Notes: a model not told the origin generated them from the letters alone. A DNA stretch of 64,000 nucleotides from Streptomyces laurentii (GCA_002355495.1 AP017424.1:7968665-8032664); one strand, 5' to 3'. Numbered from the stretch's first letter, positions 25,755 to 34,836 are shown. Translations and numbers: made by a program.

Positions 25755-26477
25755 ATGGAAGATGGGCCGAAACCAAGCGTGGTCGGCGCCCCGGTGGGGC
25801 GGCGCGCGCTGCTGGGCATGCTGGCCGCCGGGGCGTTGGGGGTCGTCGCGGCACCTCCTCTCCAGCGGGGCTGGGACAAAGCCCTCGCTGCCGCCTCCCA
25901 GGCCGACCGCACCGGACTCACCGGGCTACTGCCCAACCCGGGCGGGTTCCGGTACTTCAGCGTCGTCGGATCGGTGCCGCGCAAGGACGAGCGCACCTAC
26001 GCGCTGACGATCGGCGGTCTGGTCGATCGCCCCAGGTCCTACACGCTGCCCGAGCTGCGCGCACTGCCGCAGTCACGTGTCGTCGCCGACGTGGTGTGCA
26101 CCGACGGGTGGCGGGTGGACGACACTCCGTTCGAGGGGGTGAAGCTGGCCGAACTGCTCGACGCCGCCGGTGTACGAGGCAGCGCCGCCGCGGTGAGGTT
26201 CACCTGCTTCGACGGCGCCTACAGCGAGAGCCTCACTCTGGAGCAGGCGCGCCGCTCGCACATCCTGGTCGCGCTGAACATGCGGGACAAGCCGATCACC
26301 CATGAACAGGGCGGCCCGGTCTGTCTCTACGTGGCGCCGATGTACTTCTACAAGTCGGCCAAGTGGCTCTCCGGCATCGAGGTCACCGAGAAGGTGATCC
26401 CGGGATTCTGGGAGGAGCGCGGCTATCCGGTCGATGGTTGGCTCGACGGGGCGGACCGGGACAATGGCTCTGTCTGA
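25755..26477 (+). CDS. Tat-exported molybdopterin-dependent oxidoreductase (sulfite oxidase fold, MsrP-like)
   Basis: A 240-aa protein with a Tat signal (GRRALLGMLAAGALGV) and a sulfite-oxidase-type molybdopterin domain: LTIGGLVDRPRSYTLPELRALPQ, then the molybdenum-ligand Cys in DVVCTDGWRVDDTPFEGV (Cys115), and ALNMRDKPITHEQGGPVCLYVAPMYFYKSAKW. The small size and lack of a dimerisation domain fit the YedY/MsrP group. E. coli MsrP with membrane MsrQ repairs methionine sulfoxide outside the cytoplasm. The next gene is a heme-b membrane protein, as expected for an electron donor. ATG 25755 has AAGGGG upstream, and a CGNR-type operator lies 36 bp before it. Confidence 0.88.
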   Translation: MEDGPKPSVVGAPVGRRALLGMLAAGALGVVAAPPLQRGWDKALAAASQADRTGLTGLLPNPGGFRYFSVVGSVPRKDERTYALTIGGLVDRPRSYTLPELRALPQSRVVADVVCTDGWRVDDTPFEGVKLAELLDAAGVRGSAAAVRFTCFDGAYSESLTLEQARRSHILVALNMRDKPITHEQGGPVCLYVAPMYFYKSAKWLSGIEVTEKVIPGFWEERGYPVDGWLDGADRDNGSV

Positions 26478-27200
26478 ACGGGACGCCGGCCGGGTGCGGC
26501 GCTTCGGCCCCCCCGCAGCGGATCGTCCACCGGGCCACCGGCTGGCTCATGCTGCTCTGTCTGGTCGCCGCTGCCTGCCTGTACCTGAACCCGCTCGCCC
26601 AACTCGTCGGACGCCGCCCGCTCGTGGCCGGCGTTCACCGGTGGTCCGGCATCCTGCTCCCCGTACCGCTCCTGCTGGGGCTGCTGTCCCCCGAGTTCCG
26701 CGCCGACCTGCGCCGTCTGAATCGCTTCGCGGTGTACGACAGGAGGTGGCTGCGGGCCGTTCGCAGAGGCCTGACGAAGCCGAAGGACCGCCCGGCAGGC
26801 AAGTTCAACGCGGGGCAGAAGCTCTACGCGGGCTGGATCGCCGGTGCCGTGCTGGTCATGATGTTCACCGGCCTGCCGATGTGGTTCATGGGCTTCCTGC
26901 CCTTCCTCTCCCGCGCCGGCGCGATCTTCGTGCACGACATCCTGGCCTGGGTGATCGCCCTCGTCCTGGTCGGTCACCTGCGCAAGGCGTACGCGGATCC
27001 CGAGGCGCGACGGGGCATGCGGACCGGCTACGTCACCCGCCCCTGGGCGGACCGGCAACCATCCCCGGTGGCTGGACGAGGAACGCGCCGACGAGCCGGA
27101 CGGCCGATCCGCCAAGAGCAGGCGCGAGTCCCCCACGAAGGCTGCCCGGGCGCAGACGTCCGGAAGCGGATGGTCCGCGCATCCGCACACCACCGACTGA
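26464..27200 (+). pseudogene. Cytochrome b/b6-domain membrane protein, frameshifted at a C7 run
   Basis: ATG 26464 overlaps the oxidoreductase gene by 14 bp and starts MALSERDAGRVRRFGPP. The frame then breaks at seven C residues (26508-26514); with six it would continue QRIVHRATGWLMLLCLVAAA into a normal protein with four or five membrane helices and conserved His (RIVHRATGW, VHRWSG, FVHDILAW, VGHLRKAY). Near 27045 a second extra base shifts the tail; removing it gives DRNHPRWLDEERADE and a stop at 27198-27200. The protein would pass electrons from the quinone pool to the exported molybdoenzyme. Two one-base insertions in one gene suggest sequence error or real inactivation. Confidence 0.75.
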
Positions 27201-27353
27201 CCCACTCGTCCACCGGTGCCCGGCGCGCATTGCCCGGACCGCCGAGCACCCATCCGTACTCCACCCACCCATGGCAACCGTCCTGACCTGCGGCGCTACC
27301 GGACGTTCGTGTCATCGCCGCGTCGGACAGCATCCATTCCTGAGGAGAAGATC

Positions 27354-28979
27354 ATGAGGAAACGACTCCTGACCGCCTTCGCGGCGGGCGCGCCGCTGGT
27401 GGCGGCGCTGTGTCTGCCGACTGCCTGGGCGGCGGACACCGGGAACACCGCGTCCCGGCCGCTCGACTGTTCCACCGTCACCGTGCAAGCTCCCGAGGGC
27501 ACCGCGGTGGAGGGCGTGGTCGCGGTCGACCGCCCGGCCGGGACCGTGGACGTACCGGAGATCACGCCGCTTCCCGCCGCGCACATCACCGACGTACCGG
27601 CCTTCTGCGACGTGACCGTCACCCTGACCCACCCGGGCGAGGGCGACCATGCCAAGGTGACGGTCTGGCTGCCCAAGGAGGGCTGGAACGGCCGACTGCA
27701 GACGATCGGCGGGAGCGCCTTCGCCGCCGGTGACTACGGCACTGGTCTCGCCGGCGCGGTCAAGGACGGCTACGCCGCCGCCACGACCGACGCGGGCGTC
27801 AAGACGTACCTCGACACCAACTGGGCCCTGGACGGCGAGGGCCGGGTCGACCTCCCGCTGCTGAAGAACTTCGCCTCCCGGTCCGAGCACGAGGCGGCGG
27901 TCGTCGCCAAGCAGGTCATCGGTGGCTCCTACGGAAAGGCGGCCTCCTACGCGTACTTCAACGGCTGCTCCACCGGCGGCCGTCAGGGCTACACGGAAGC
28001 CCAGCGCCACCCCGCCGACTACGACGGAATCCTCGCCAACGCGCCGGCCGTCAACTGGGACGAGTTCGAAGTCGCCACGCTGTGGCCGCAAGTGGTGATG
28101 AACAACGAGAAGACCTACCCGAGCGGCTGTGAGTTCGACGCCTTCAACACCGCCGCGGTCAAGGCCTGCGACCCGCTCGACGGTGTCAAGGACGGCCTGG
28201 TCGAGAACCCGGCCCGCTGCGACTTCGACCCGCGCCGGCTGATCGGCACCACCCTCGAGTGCGAGGGCAAGCAGGTGACCATCACCGCCGCCGACGCGGC
28301 CGTGGTCCGCAAGATCTGGGACGGCCCGCGCACCACCTCGGGTGTGAAGCTGTGGTCCGGCGTTCCGGTCGGCGCCGACCTCAAGTACCCGTTCCTCGCG
28401 GGCACCCTGCCGGACGCCGACGGCGAGCTCAAGGGCGCCGCGTTCCCCGTACCCGCCTCCTGGGTCGCCTCCTGGCTGGAGAAGCAGCCCGGGTTCGACG
28501 TCTCGACGATCACCTACGCCCGGTTCACCGAGCTGTTCCGGCAGTCCCAGGCCGAGTACGACGAGGTCATCGGCACCGACGACCCGGATCTGTCCGCCTT
28601 CCGCGCGTCCGGCGGCAAGCTGCTGACCTGGCACGGTCAGCAGGATCAACTCATCCCGACCCAGGGCACGGTGACATATCGTCAGCAGGTCGAGCGGACA
28701 TTGGGCGGTGCCGCGAGGGTCGACGACTTCTACCGCGTCTTCCTCGCGCCGGGTGCCGCACACTGTGCGCTGACCGGTCAGACCGACGACCTCGGCGCCC
28801 TGCGCGCCTGGGTCGAGGAGGGCAAGGCGCCCGAGACGCTCACCGCCACCCTGACCGACTCGACGGGCAAGCAGGTCACCCGCGACCTGTGCGCCTACCC
28901 GAAGGAGTCCCGCTACCGGGGCCACGGCGACCCGGCCGCCGCCGACAGCTTTCGGTGCGTGACCCCGCCCCGTCGCTGA
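27354..28979 (+). CDS. Secreted tannase/feruloyl esterase family protein
   Basis: A 541-aa protein with a Sec signal (MRKRLLTAF ... TAWAAD) and the tannase/feruloyl esterase alpha/beta-hydrolase domain. The catalytic Ser lies in FNGCSTGGRQG, the Asp in QQDQLIPTQ and the His in GAAHCAL. The Cys before the Ser and the Cys after the His form the family's CS-D-HC disulfide arrangement. Start ATG 27354 follows GAGGAG at good spacing. It acts outside the cell on plant-derived esters (feruloyl, galloyl); specificity is unclear. Monocistronic with a strong terminator at 29041. Confidence 0.93.
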   Translation: MRKRLLTAFAAGAPLVAALCLPTAWAADTGNTASRPLDCSTVTVQAPEGTAVEGVVAVDRPAGTVDVPEITPLPAAHITDVPAFCDVTVTLTHPGEGDHAKVTVWLPKEGWNGRLQTIGGSAFAAGDYGTGLAGAVKDGYAAATTDAGVKTYLDTNWALDGEGRVDLPLLKNFASRSEHEAAVVAKQVIGGSYGKAASYAYFNGCSTGGRQGYTEAQRHPADYDGILANAPAVNWDEFEVATLWPQVVMNNEKTYPSGCEFDAFNTAAVKACDPLDGVKDGLVENPARCDFDPRRLIGTTLECEGKQVTITAADAAVVRKIWDGPRTTSGVKLWSGVPVGADLKYPFLAGTLPDADGELKGAAFPVPASWVASWLEKQPGFDVSTITYARFTELFRQSQAEYDEVIGTDDPDLSAFRASGGKLLTWHGQQDQLIPTQGTVTYRQQVERTLGGAARVDDFYRVFLAPGAAHCALTGQTDDLGALRAWVEEGKAPETLTATLTDSTGKQVTRDLCAYPKESRYRGHGDPAAADSFRCVTPPRR

Positions 28980-29040
28980 CCTGCCACCCCTTCCCGGCCG
29001 GCCCGCGCGGACGCGATCCCCAACGGACCGTCCGCGCGGC

Positions 29041-29091
29041 ACGGTCTCGGCCCGCCGCCCACCCAGGGGGCGGGCCGAGACCGTCCTTTTT
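29041..29091 (+). terminator. Rho-independent terminator after the tannase-like gene
   Basis: A perfect 16-bp inverted repeat (29041-29056 and 29069-29084) followed by CC and five T residues (29087-29091). The only clear U-tailed terminator in the window. Confidence 0.9.
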
Positions 29092-29289
29092 CCTCCCGTA
29101 ACCCGCCCCAGGCGAAGACGCCCCCCCCGGCCGCGCTCGGCCGAAAGCGGGGAACACTCCAAGATCGACTGGCGATCCTTGTCCGTGGCGGGGGCCGCGG
29201 TCCGTGTCCGCCCCGTCGCAGACTTGCGGTACGTGGCAGCCCGGCCGGCTGCCGCAGCTTCGGCCCGGTCGATCCAAGGACTGCACATC

Positions 29290-30531
29290 GTGAACGAACG
29301 CGTTCTCAGCCCCCGCAACCGGGGTTTCCTCTTCCTCGACTCCCACCCGGCGGGCTGCGAGCGACTGGTGGCCGACATGTGGCAGGCCTGCCCCGAGTCC
29401 GCAGAGTCCGCAGAGCCAGCTGAGCCCGCCGGCGCGCCGGAGGGCGCCGGTCCGGTGGCTCTGATCATCGGCTCCTCGGCCGGGTACGGCCTCGCGGCCA
29501 CCGTCGCCGGACTCAAGCGCGCCGGCATCCGCGGCATCGCGGTCTCCTTCGAGAAGGCCCCCACCGCGCGGCGCACCGCCACGGCCGGCTGGTACCGCAC
29601 CGCCGCCACCGCCGACCTCGCCCGGTCCGCCGGGCGGGATCTGGTGTTCCTCAACGGCGACGCGTTCTCCGACACGATGAAGAACCAGGTCGCAGACCTC
29701 CTCAAACAGCGCTTCGGCGGCAGGCTGGACTACCTGATCTACTCGGTGGCCGCGCCTCGGCGCACCGACCCGGACACCGGCGCCGCCTACGCCTCCGTCC
29801 TCAAGCCGATCGGGTCCGCGAACCGCACCAAGACCCTGGTCTTCGACGACGAGGGCGCTCCCGAGGTGCGCGAGGTCGAGACCGGTCCGGCCGAAGGCGA
29901 CGACGTCGAGCAGACCGTGGCCGTGATGGGCGGTGCGGACTGGGCACGCTGGATCGACCACCTGGCCGGCCGGGGCCTGCTCGGCGAGGGCTTCGCCACC
30001 GCCGCCCTCTCGTACATCGGATCGCCGCTGACGGCGGCGATCTACCGGCAGGGCACCATCGGCGAGGCCAAGACGCACCTGGAGGACACCGCCCGCACCC
30101 TGAACGAGCGCCTCGGCAAGACGGTGGGCGGACGGGCCGTGACCTCCGTCAACGGCGCCGCCGTCACCCAGTCCTCCACCGCCATCCCCGGCATCGCCCT
30201 GTACACCGGCCTGCTCCGCGCCGTCCTCGGACAGCGGATGATGCCGCCGGTGCATCAACTCGCCGCCTTGTGGGACCAACTGGCCGGCGCCACCCCGCTC
30301 GCCCTGGACGACGAGGGCCGCGTCCGTCTGGACGCCTGGGAACTGTCCGACGAAGTCCAGACCGCCGTCGCCGCGCGCTGGGAGGCCGCCACGACCGACA
30401 CCATCGCCGGTCTGGCCGACCTCGACTGGTTCCACGGCGAGGTACGGCGGCTGTACGGGTTCTCCGTGCCGGGCGTCGACTACACCGCCCCAGTGGCCAC
30501 CGACATCCCCTGGCCCGGCCCCACGCTCTGA
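29290..30531 (+). CDS. fabV: Trans-2-enoyl-CoA/ACP reductase, FabV type
   Basis: A 413-aa enoyl reductase that uses NADH to reduce trans-2-enoyl thioesters in the last step of fatty acid elongation. N-terminal RNRGFLFLDSHPAGCERLV and the cofactor motif IIGSSAGYGLAATVAGL are diagnostic of FabV (TER). The active pair Tyr-x8-Lys is present as YRQGTIGEAK. GTG 29290 is preferred because homology begins there. FabV is known mainly from Vibrio, Pseudomonas and related bacteria and is triclosan-insensitive; actinomycetes typically use InhA/FabI-like enzymes. It stands alone, so its role beside a main FabI, or in a specialised pathway, is open. Confidence 0.93.
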   Translation: MNERVLSPRNRGFLFLDSHPAGCERLVADMWQACPESAESAEPAEPAGAPEGAGPVALIIGSSAGYGLAATVAGLKRAGIRGIAVSFEKAPTARRTATAGWYRTAATADLARSAGRDLVFLNGDAFSDTMKNQVADLLKQRFGGRLDYLIYSVAAPRRTDPDTGAAYASVLKPIGSANRTKTLVFDDEGAPEVREVETGPAEGDDVEQTVAVMGGADWARWIDHLAGRGLLGEGFATAALSYIGSPLTAAIYRQGTIGEAKTHLEDTARTLNERLGKTVGGRAVTSVNGAAVTQSSTAIPGIALYTGLLRAVLGQRMMPPVHQLAALWDQLAGATPLALDDEGRVRLDAWELSDEVQTAVAARWEAATTDTIAGLADLDWFHGEVRRLYGFSVPGVDYTAPVATDIPWPGPTL

Positions 30532-30667
30532 TCCCGGAGCGACGGTGCCGTACGAGGGGCGTCACGCGCGGAAAGCCGGCGCGAGCCACGAAGCGTCGCC
30601 CGCGCGCTCGCGCCGACCGGTGTCCGACCTTCCGCTGAGATGCCTGGACCTTCACCCGCGCGCGGCC

Positions 30668-30688
30668 GGGATCCCACGTACGGATCCC
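30668..30688. terminator. Short hairpin between convergent fabV and LLM genes
   Basis: GGGATCC-CACGTAC-GGATCCC, a perfect 7-bp stem with a 7-nt loop that is itself palindromic. A possible bidirectional terminator. Confidence 0.45.
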
Positions 30689-30716
30689 TGGGCGTCGAAC
30701 CGGCGGTGACGGTAAG

Positions 30717-31619
30717 TCAGCCCTGGTCCACGCGCTTCAGTACGTCCTGAGCGAGGGCGAGGGCGGCGTCGACGCTGTCGGCGTCGTACATCGAGTCGAT
30801 CATGAAGTGGTCGATGCCGGTGCGCTCGTGCACGCGCCGGACCGTGTCGGCGACCAGGGACGTGGCGGTGCCCGCGTTGATGTTCACCCGCAGCACCGTG
30901 TCGATCACCTCCGGGTCGCGGCCGGCCTCGCGGGTGAGCCGGTCCAGCAGTGCGCGCTGGGCGAGGAGCCCGTCGATGTCGACGTAGCTCGGAACGACAC
31001 ACAACGGGAGCCAGCCGTCGCCGCGCCGGGCCACCCGGCGCAGCGCGCGCTCGGACAGCGCGCCGAGATAGAACGGAGGCCGGGGCCGCCGGGCCGGCTT
31101 GAGCGGCGAGTGGTGTGCCGGGACGGACAGTTGGGCGCCCTCGTATCCCGCCGGGTCCTCGGTCCACAGGACGTCCAGGGCGTCGAGCAGTTCGTCCATG
31201 CGCGCCCCGCGGCGGGCGAAGTCCAGCCCGGCCGCCTGGAATTCCTCGGGGGACCAGCCGATGCCGAAGCCCGGCAGCAGACGGCCGCCGCTGATCAGGT
31301 CGACGGTCGTCAGTGACCGGGCCAGCTGGACGGGCGGATACAGCGGGGCGACGATGACGTGGCTGCCCAGGAGTACCCGCCGGGTGGCGCTCGCGGCGAC
31401 GCCCAGGAGGACGAACGGGTCGGCGGCCGGGTTGAGTTCCTCGGGAATGGTCGTGCCCCGCCCGCCGTACCCGACGACCGGATTCACGGCGGCCAGGTTC
31501 CGGTCGCCCACCCAGAGGCTGGCGGCCCCGGCCTCCTCGACGGCCGCGGCGAACTCCGCGGTCCGCGCGACCTCGAACGCCTGGCGGTGGAACTGGGGCA
31601 GAGCGAAACCCAACTTCAT
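30717..31619 (-). CDS. LLM-class flavin-dependent oxidoreductase
   Basis: A 300-aa luciferase-like TIM-barrel protein: KLGFALPQFHRQAFEVARTAEFAAAVEEAGAASLWVGD at the N-terminus, SGGRLLPGFGIGWSPEEFQAAG in the flavin region and a C-terminal HFMIDSMYDADSV. The family uses FMN or coenzyme F420, and the length and GxGIGWSPEE motif fit the F420-type actinobacterial subgroup. AGGAGG lies close before ATG 31619. Substrate unknown. It lies next to a Tat-exported hydrolase on the same strand with a 192-bp gap that contains no gene; co-transcription is possible but not shown. Confidence 0.9.
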   Translation of the reverse strand: MKLGFALPQFHRQAFEVARTAEFAAAVEEAGAASLWVGDRNLAAVNPVVGYGGRGTTIPEELNPAADPFVLLGVAASATRRVLLGSHVIVAPLYPPVQLARSLTTVDLISGGRLLPGFGIGWSPEEFQAAGLDFARRGARMDELLDALDVLWTEDPAGYEGAQLSVPAHHSPLKPARRPRPPFYLGALSERALRRVARRGDGWLPLCVVPSYVDIDGLLAQRALLDRLTREAGRDPEVIDTVLRVNINAGTATSLVADTVRRVHERTGIDHFMIDSMYDADSVDAALALAQDVLKRVDQG

Positions 31620-31811
31620 GACGTCCTCCTGCGGCGAGGGTGGGGAGTCGTGACGGGTGCGCAGTCTTCCACACGGCCCACCGCGCAGCCGGTCAGCCCA
31701 CGCCGGGTACGGGCGGCCGCGTGGAAGGCCGCGGGGAGCCCTGGCGAGCGCCGTGGCGGGATCCTCGGGTTGCCGCGGATCGGCCCCTCACCGCATTCCC
31801 CGATCTTCGGG

Positions 31812-32885
31812 TCAGCCCTCGGCTCGCGGGAAGTGATCCACGTCGACGACGGCCTGGGCGAACGCCGTTGGCGCCTCCTGAGGCACGTTGTGTCCGACGG
31901 GCAGGGTGCGGTGCTCGTACGGTCCGGTGAACTTGTCGCGGTAGGAGGAGCCGTCGCCGGGCTGGGCCGTGAAGGGGTCGAGCAGGGGGTCGATGGCGAG
32001 GGCGGGTACCCCGATCGCCGGTCCCGTGGCGAGCCGCTCCTCGTCACGGTCGTAGCGGGACTCGCCTTCGGCGAGACCCAGCCGCCAGCGGTAGTTGTGG
32101 ATGACGATCGCCGCGTAGTCCGGGTTGTCGAACGCGGCGGCGGTGCGCTCGAAGGTCGCGTCGTCGAACTCCCAGGTAGGGGAGACGAGTTCCCAGACGA
32201 GCCGGGTGAGATCGTGGCGGAGATCCTTGCGCTCCATCGCCTTCCTGCCGCGCTCGGTGGCGAAGTAGTACTGGTACCACCAGGTGTGTTCGGCGGCCGG
32301 CGGGATCGGTTCCTGCTGCATCGCGCGGTTGGTGACGAGGTAGCCGCTGACCGAGACCAGGGCCTTGACGCGCTCGGGCCACAGGGCGGCGAGGATGTCG
32401 CCCGTCCGCGAGCCCCAGTCGAAGCCGGCGATCACGGCCCGGCGGATCCGGAGCGCGTCCATCAGGGCGAGGACGTCCAGCGCGATCGCCGCCTGCTGGG
32501 CGTTGCGGGGCGTCCGGGAGGACAGGAAACGCGTCGTGCCGTGACCGCGCAGGTAGGGCACGATCACGCGATAGCCCATGTCCGCCAGCAGGGGAGCGAC
32601 GTCGGCGTAGCTGTGGATGTCGTACGGCCAGCCGTGCAGACAGATGACCGCGGGCCCGTGGACGGGACCCAGCTCGGCGTAGCCGACGTTCAGCAGCCCG
32701 GCCTCGACCTGTCGGAGCGCGGGGAAGGACGTGTGTGTCCCCGGTGTGATCGACGGGACGACGGGGGCCTGGGCGGCGCGGTGCGGGGCGGCCGCGTGCG
32801 AGACGTCCTGGAGGCCGGCCAGCGAGACGGCGGCCCCTCCCGTACCCAGTCCCATCGCCTTGGTGAACGAGCGCCTGTTGATCAT
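31812..32885 (-). CDS. Tat-exported alpha/beta hydrolase, epoxide hydrolase or dehalogenase type
   Basis: A 357-aa protein with a Tat signal (NRRSFTKAMGLGTGGAAVSLAGL) and an alpha/beta-hydrolase domain. The oxyanion motif is HGWPYD, and the nucleophile elbow GFDWGS carries Asp, as in epoxide hydrolases and haloalkane dehalogenases rather than esterases. The C-terminal His is in VGHNVPQEAP. A cap domain lies between about residues 190 and 270. ATG 32885 has GGAAGGG upstream; the longer frame to 33005 has no support. Extracellular location is unusual for this fold. Substrate unknown. Confidence 0.88.
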   Translation of the reverse strand: MINRRSFTKAMGLGTGGAAVSLAGLQDVSHAAAPHRAAQAPVVPSITPGTHTSFPALRQVEAGLLNVGYAELGPVHGPAVICLHGWPYDIHSYADVAPLLADMGYRVIVPYLRGHGTTRFLSSRTPRNAQQAAIALDVLALMDALRIRRAVIAGFDWGSRTGDILAALWPERVKALVSVSGYLVTNRAMQQEPIPPAAEHTWWYQYYFATERGRKAMERKDLRHDLTRLVWELVSPTWEFDDATFERTAAAFDNPDYAAIVIHNYRWRLGLAEGESRYDRDEERLATGPAIGVPALAIDPLLDPFTAQPGDGSSYRDKFTGPYEHRTLPVGHNVPQEAPTAFAQAVVDVDHFPRAEG

Positions 32886-33112
32886 GTCGACCCTTCCGCG
32901 TGGGGTGGCTGCCCACCCTGCCCGGTGCGGACAGCCGTCGTGGACACAGGTCCGCCGGGCAGGCGAGTGCGTGGAAGACGACTCTGACATGTTCGTCGTC
33001 ACCATTCAAGGAGGTGACTGGATGAGGGTGTGTTTCCTGCCGCTCCCGCCGGGGGTCGTCGTTTCCGTGGATCGCCCCCTCAGTGCCGGGTCGCCGCCGA
33101 GGGGGCGGGGGA

Positions 33113-34012
33113 TCAGTGGTGGTGCGTCAGGACCCGCTGTACGGCCGCCGCCATGGCGCGCTCGCCCTGAGCGTTCGGGTGCAGCGGAGCCGCGGGGCCC
33201 TGCGGGACGAACGGCTCGATCCAGCGCTCGCCGGCGGGTGCGCACAGGTCGTGCCCGATCGTGGGGGCGTAGGTGTCCACGTACCGCGCGCCGCCGCGCC
33301 GCGCCTGACGGGCCAGCATGGAGTTCAGTTCCTTCTCCTTGTCGCGCAGGTAGGCGAAGTCGCCGGCCGCCAGCGGCACGGAGGGGCTGGTGCAGCCGAC
33401 GCCGTCCTCGGGGAAGAGGTCCGGGTAGCCGACCACCACGATCCTCGCGTGCGGCGCGCGGCGATGGATGCCGCGGATCACCTCCGCGACCTTCGGGGCG
33501 GTCGCGGCTATCGACTCCGTCACCTGGTCGGTGCCCGAGCCGGTGAGGTGCGCGCGGCACGGCGCGCCGGCCGGGTCGCTCGCCGACAGCCGTGCGCAGG
33601 TGCCCAGCACCGTACTGAAGCCGATGTCGTTGCCGCCGATGGTGAGGGTCACCAGGTCGGTGCGCCGGTTCACCGCGTCGAGCTGCGGCGCGGCCGTCCC
33701 CTGTGGCGCGGTCATGGCGGCGGTGGTCGCGCCCGAACAGGTGACGTCGGTCGGCCTCGCCGCGGAGGAACGCGCCAGCAGCGAGGGATAGTTGTTGCTG
33801 CTGCGCAGGCAGAACGCGTCCACCTGGTCGGGTACCAGGGGCGCGGAGGCGTACGAGTCGCCGAGGGCGACGTAGTCCGCGCGGTGGGGGCGGTGTGCGG
33901 CCGCGCCCGCCATCGCCGGCTGCGCCGTGGCCAGCACGGCGATGCCGCTGAGCAGGGCGGCCCCCGCCGCCAGGGCGCGCCTGGTGTGCGCGGTGGGGAG
34001 GTGTCTCGTCAT
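33113..34012 (-). CDS. Secreted SGNH/GDSL hydrolase
   Basis: A 299-aa secreted esterase or lipase. Sec signal to about residue 38 (TRRALAAGAALLSGIAVLATAQPAMAG), then block I YVALGDSYASAPLV (catalytic Ser), block III GGNDIGFS and block V LHPNAQGERAMA (His). Six Cys are spaced as in the Streptomyces SGNH lipases (for example around SCO1725 and S. rimosus lipase), which have three disulfides. ATG 34012 follows GGAGGAAT. Monocistronic and divergent from the VOC gene. The natural substrate is unknown, likely short to medium acyl esters or phospholipids. Confidence 0.93.
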   Translation of the reverse strand: MTRHLPTAHTRRALAAGAALLSGIAVLATAQPAMAGAAAHRPHRADYVALGDSYASAPLVPDQVDAFCLRSSNNYPSLLARSSAARPTDVTCSGATTAAMTAPQGTAAPQLDAVNRRTDLVTLTIGGNDIGFSTVLGTCARLSASDPAGAPCRAHLTGSGTDQVTESIAATAPKVAEVIRGIHRRAPHARIVVVGYPDLFPEDGVGCTSPSVPLAAGDFAYLRDKEKELNSMLARQARRGGARYVDTYAPTIGHDLCAPAGERWIEPFVPQGPAAPLHPNAQGERAMAAAVQRVLTHHH

Positions 34013-34251
34013 GGTGATTCCTCCGGTCGTGGGATCCCGGCCGCGGTCGGCCGGGCGTGAAGAGCCGATCGTACGGGCCCAGTTGGGGCGCATCACCCGC
34101 TTCGGGCGCGAGGCCGCGCGGCTCCGGCGCGGGCTCCTGTCGCGGAGCCGCCAGGTGACGACTGGGGGTGCCGGTGGGTGAGCCATGCAGGACGCGCCGC
34201 GCCCATGCGTCATCACAGCCTTGACAGGTGATGAGACACCTGGAACGTTAG

Positions 34252-34270
34252 TAACCTTTCAAAGCGGTGA
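34252..34270. promoter_or_regulatory. CGNR-type operator, site 7, upstream of the VOC gene
   Basis: TAACC-N9-GGTGA with central TCAA: left half perfect, right half four of five. 72 bp before the VOC start. Just upstream (34225-34242) lies CAGGTG-N6-CACCTG, another palindrome that may bind a different factor. Confidence 0.6.
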
Positions 34271-34341
34271 CGTGCTGGAATGGTCATTTCCGCCGTTCCT
34301 CACCGCCGCCCCGCCACTCCTCCGAAAGCGAGAACACCGCC

Positions 34342-34788
34342 ATGGACCTCAAGCTCGAAGTCCTCGTCCTCCCCGTCTCCGACGTCGACAAGGCGAAGGC
34401 GTTCTACGTCGACACCCTCGGGTTCCGCCTCGACGCCGACTTCCCGGTCCACGACGGCTACCGGATCGTCCAGGTGACACCCCCCGGCTCCGCCTGCTCC
34501 GTCATCTTCGGTGAAGGACTGACCACCGCCCCCGCCGGCTCGGCCCAGGGCCTGCATCTGATCGTCACCGACATCGAGCAGGCGGTCGGCGAACTCGTCG
34601 GGCGCGGGGTCGACGTCGACGGCCCGTTCCACGACGCCACCGGCGCCTTCCACCACGCGGACGGAACCCACCGGATACCCGGCCTCGCTCCGGGGCGCCC
34701 GAGCTACGGCACCTTCGCCGGCTTCGCCGACCCGGACGGCAACGCGTGGTTCCTCCAGGAGATCACCGTCCGCGCCCCCGGACGCTGA
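34342..34788 (+). CDS. VOC (glyoxalase/bleomycin-resistance fold) family protein
   Basis: A 148-aa protein with two beta-alpha-beta3 repeats: LEVLVLPVSDVDKAKAFYVDTLGFRLDADF and GLHLIVTDIEQAVGELVGRGVDVDG, closing with FADPDGNAWFLQEIT, where the Glu is the usual metal ligand. It could be a glyoxalase, dioxygenase or drug-binding protein; sequence alone does not decide. The ATG at 34342 begins at the first strand. A CGNR-type operator lies upstream and a 64-aa gene follows 48 bp downstream, likely in the same transcript. Confidence 0.88.
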   Translation: MDLKLEVLVLPVSDVDKAKAFYVDTLGFRLDADFPVHDGYRIVQVTPPGSACSVIFGEGLTTAPAGSAQGLHLIVTDIEQAVGELVGRGVDVDGPFHDATGAFHHADGTHRIPGLAPGRPSYGTFAGFADPDGNAWFLQEITVRAPGR

Positions 34789-34836
34789 CCGCCGACTGCC
34801 CACAGACGACGCGTCAACGACGAAACGGAGACCGCC

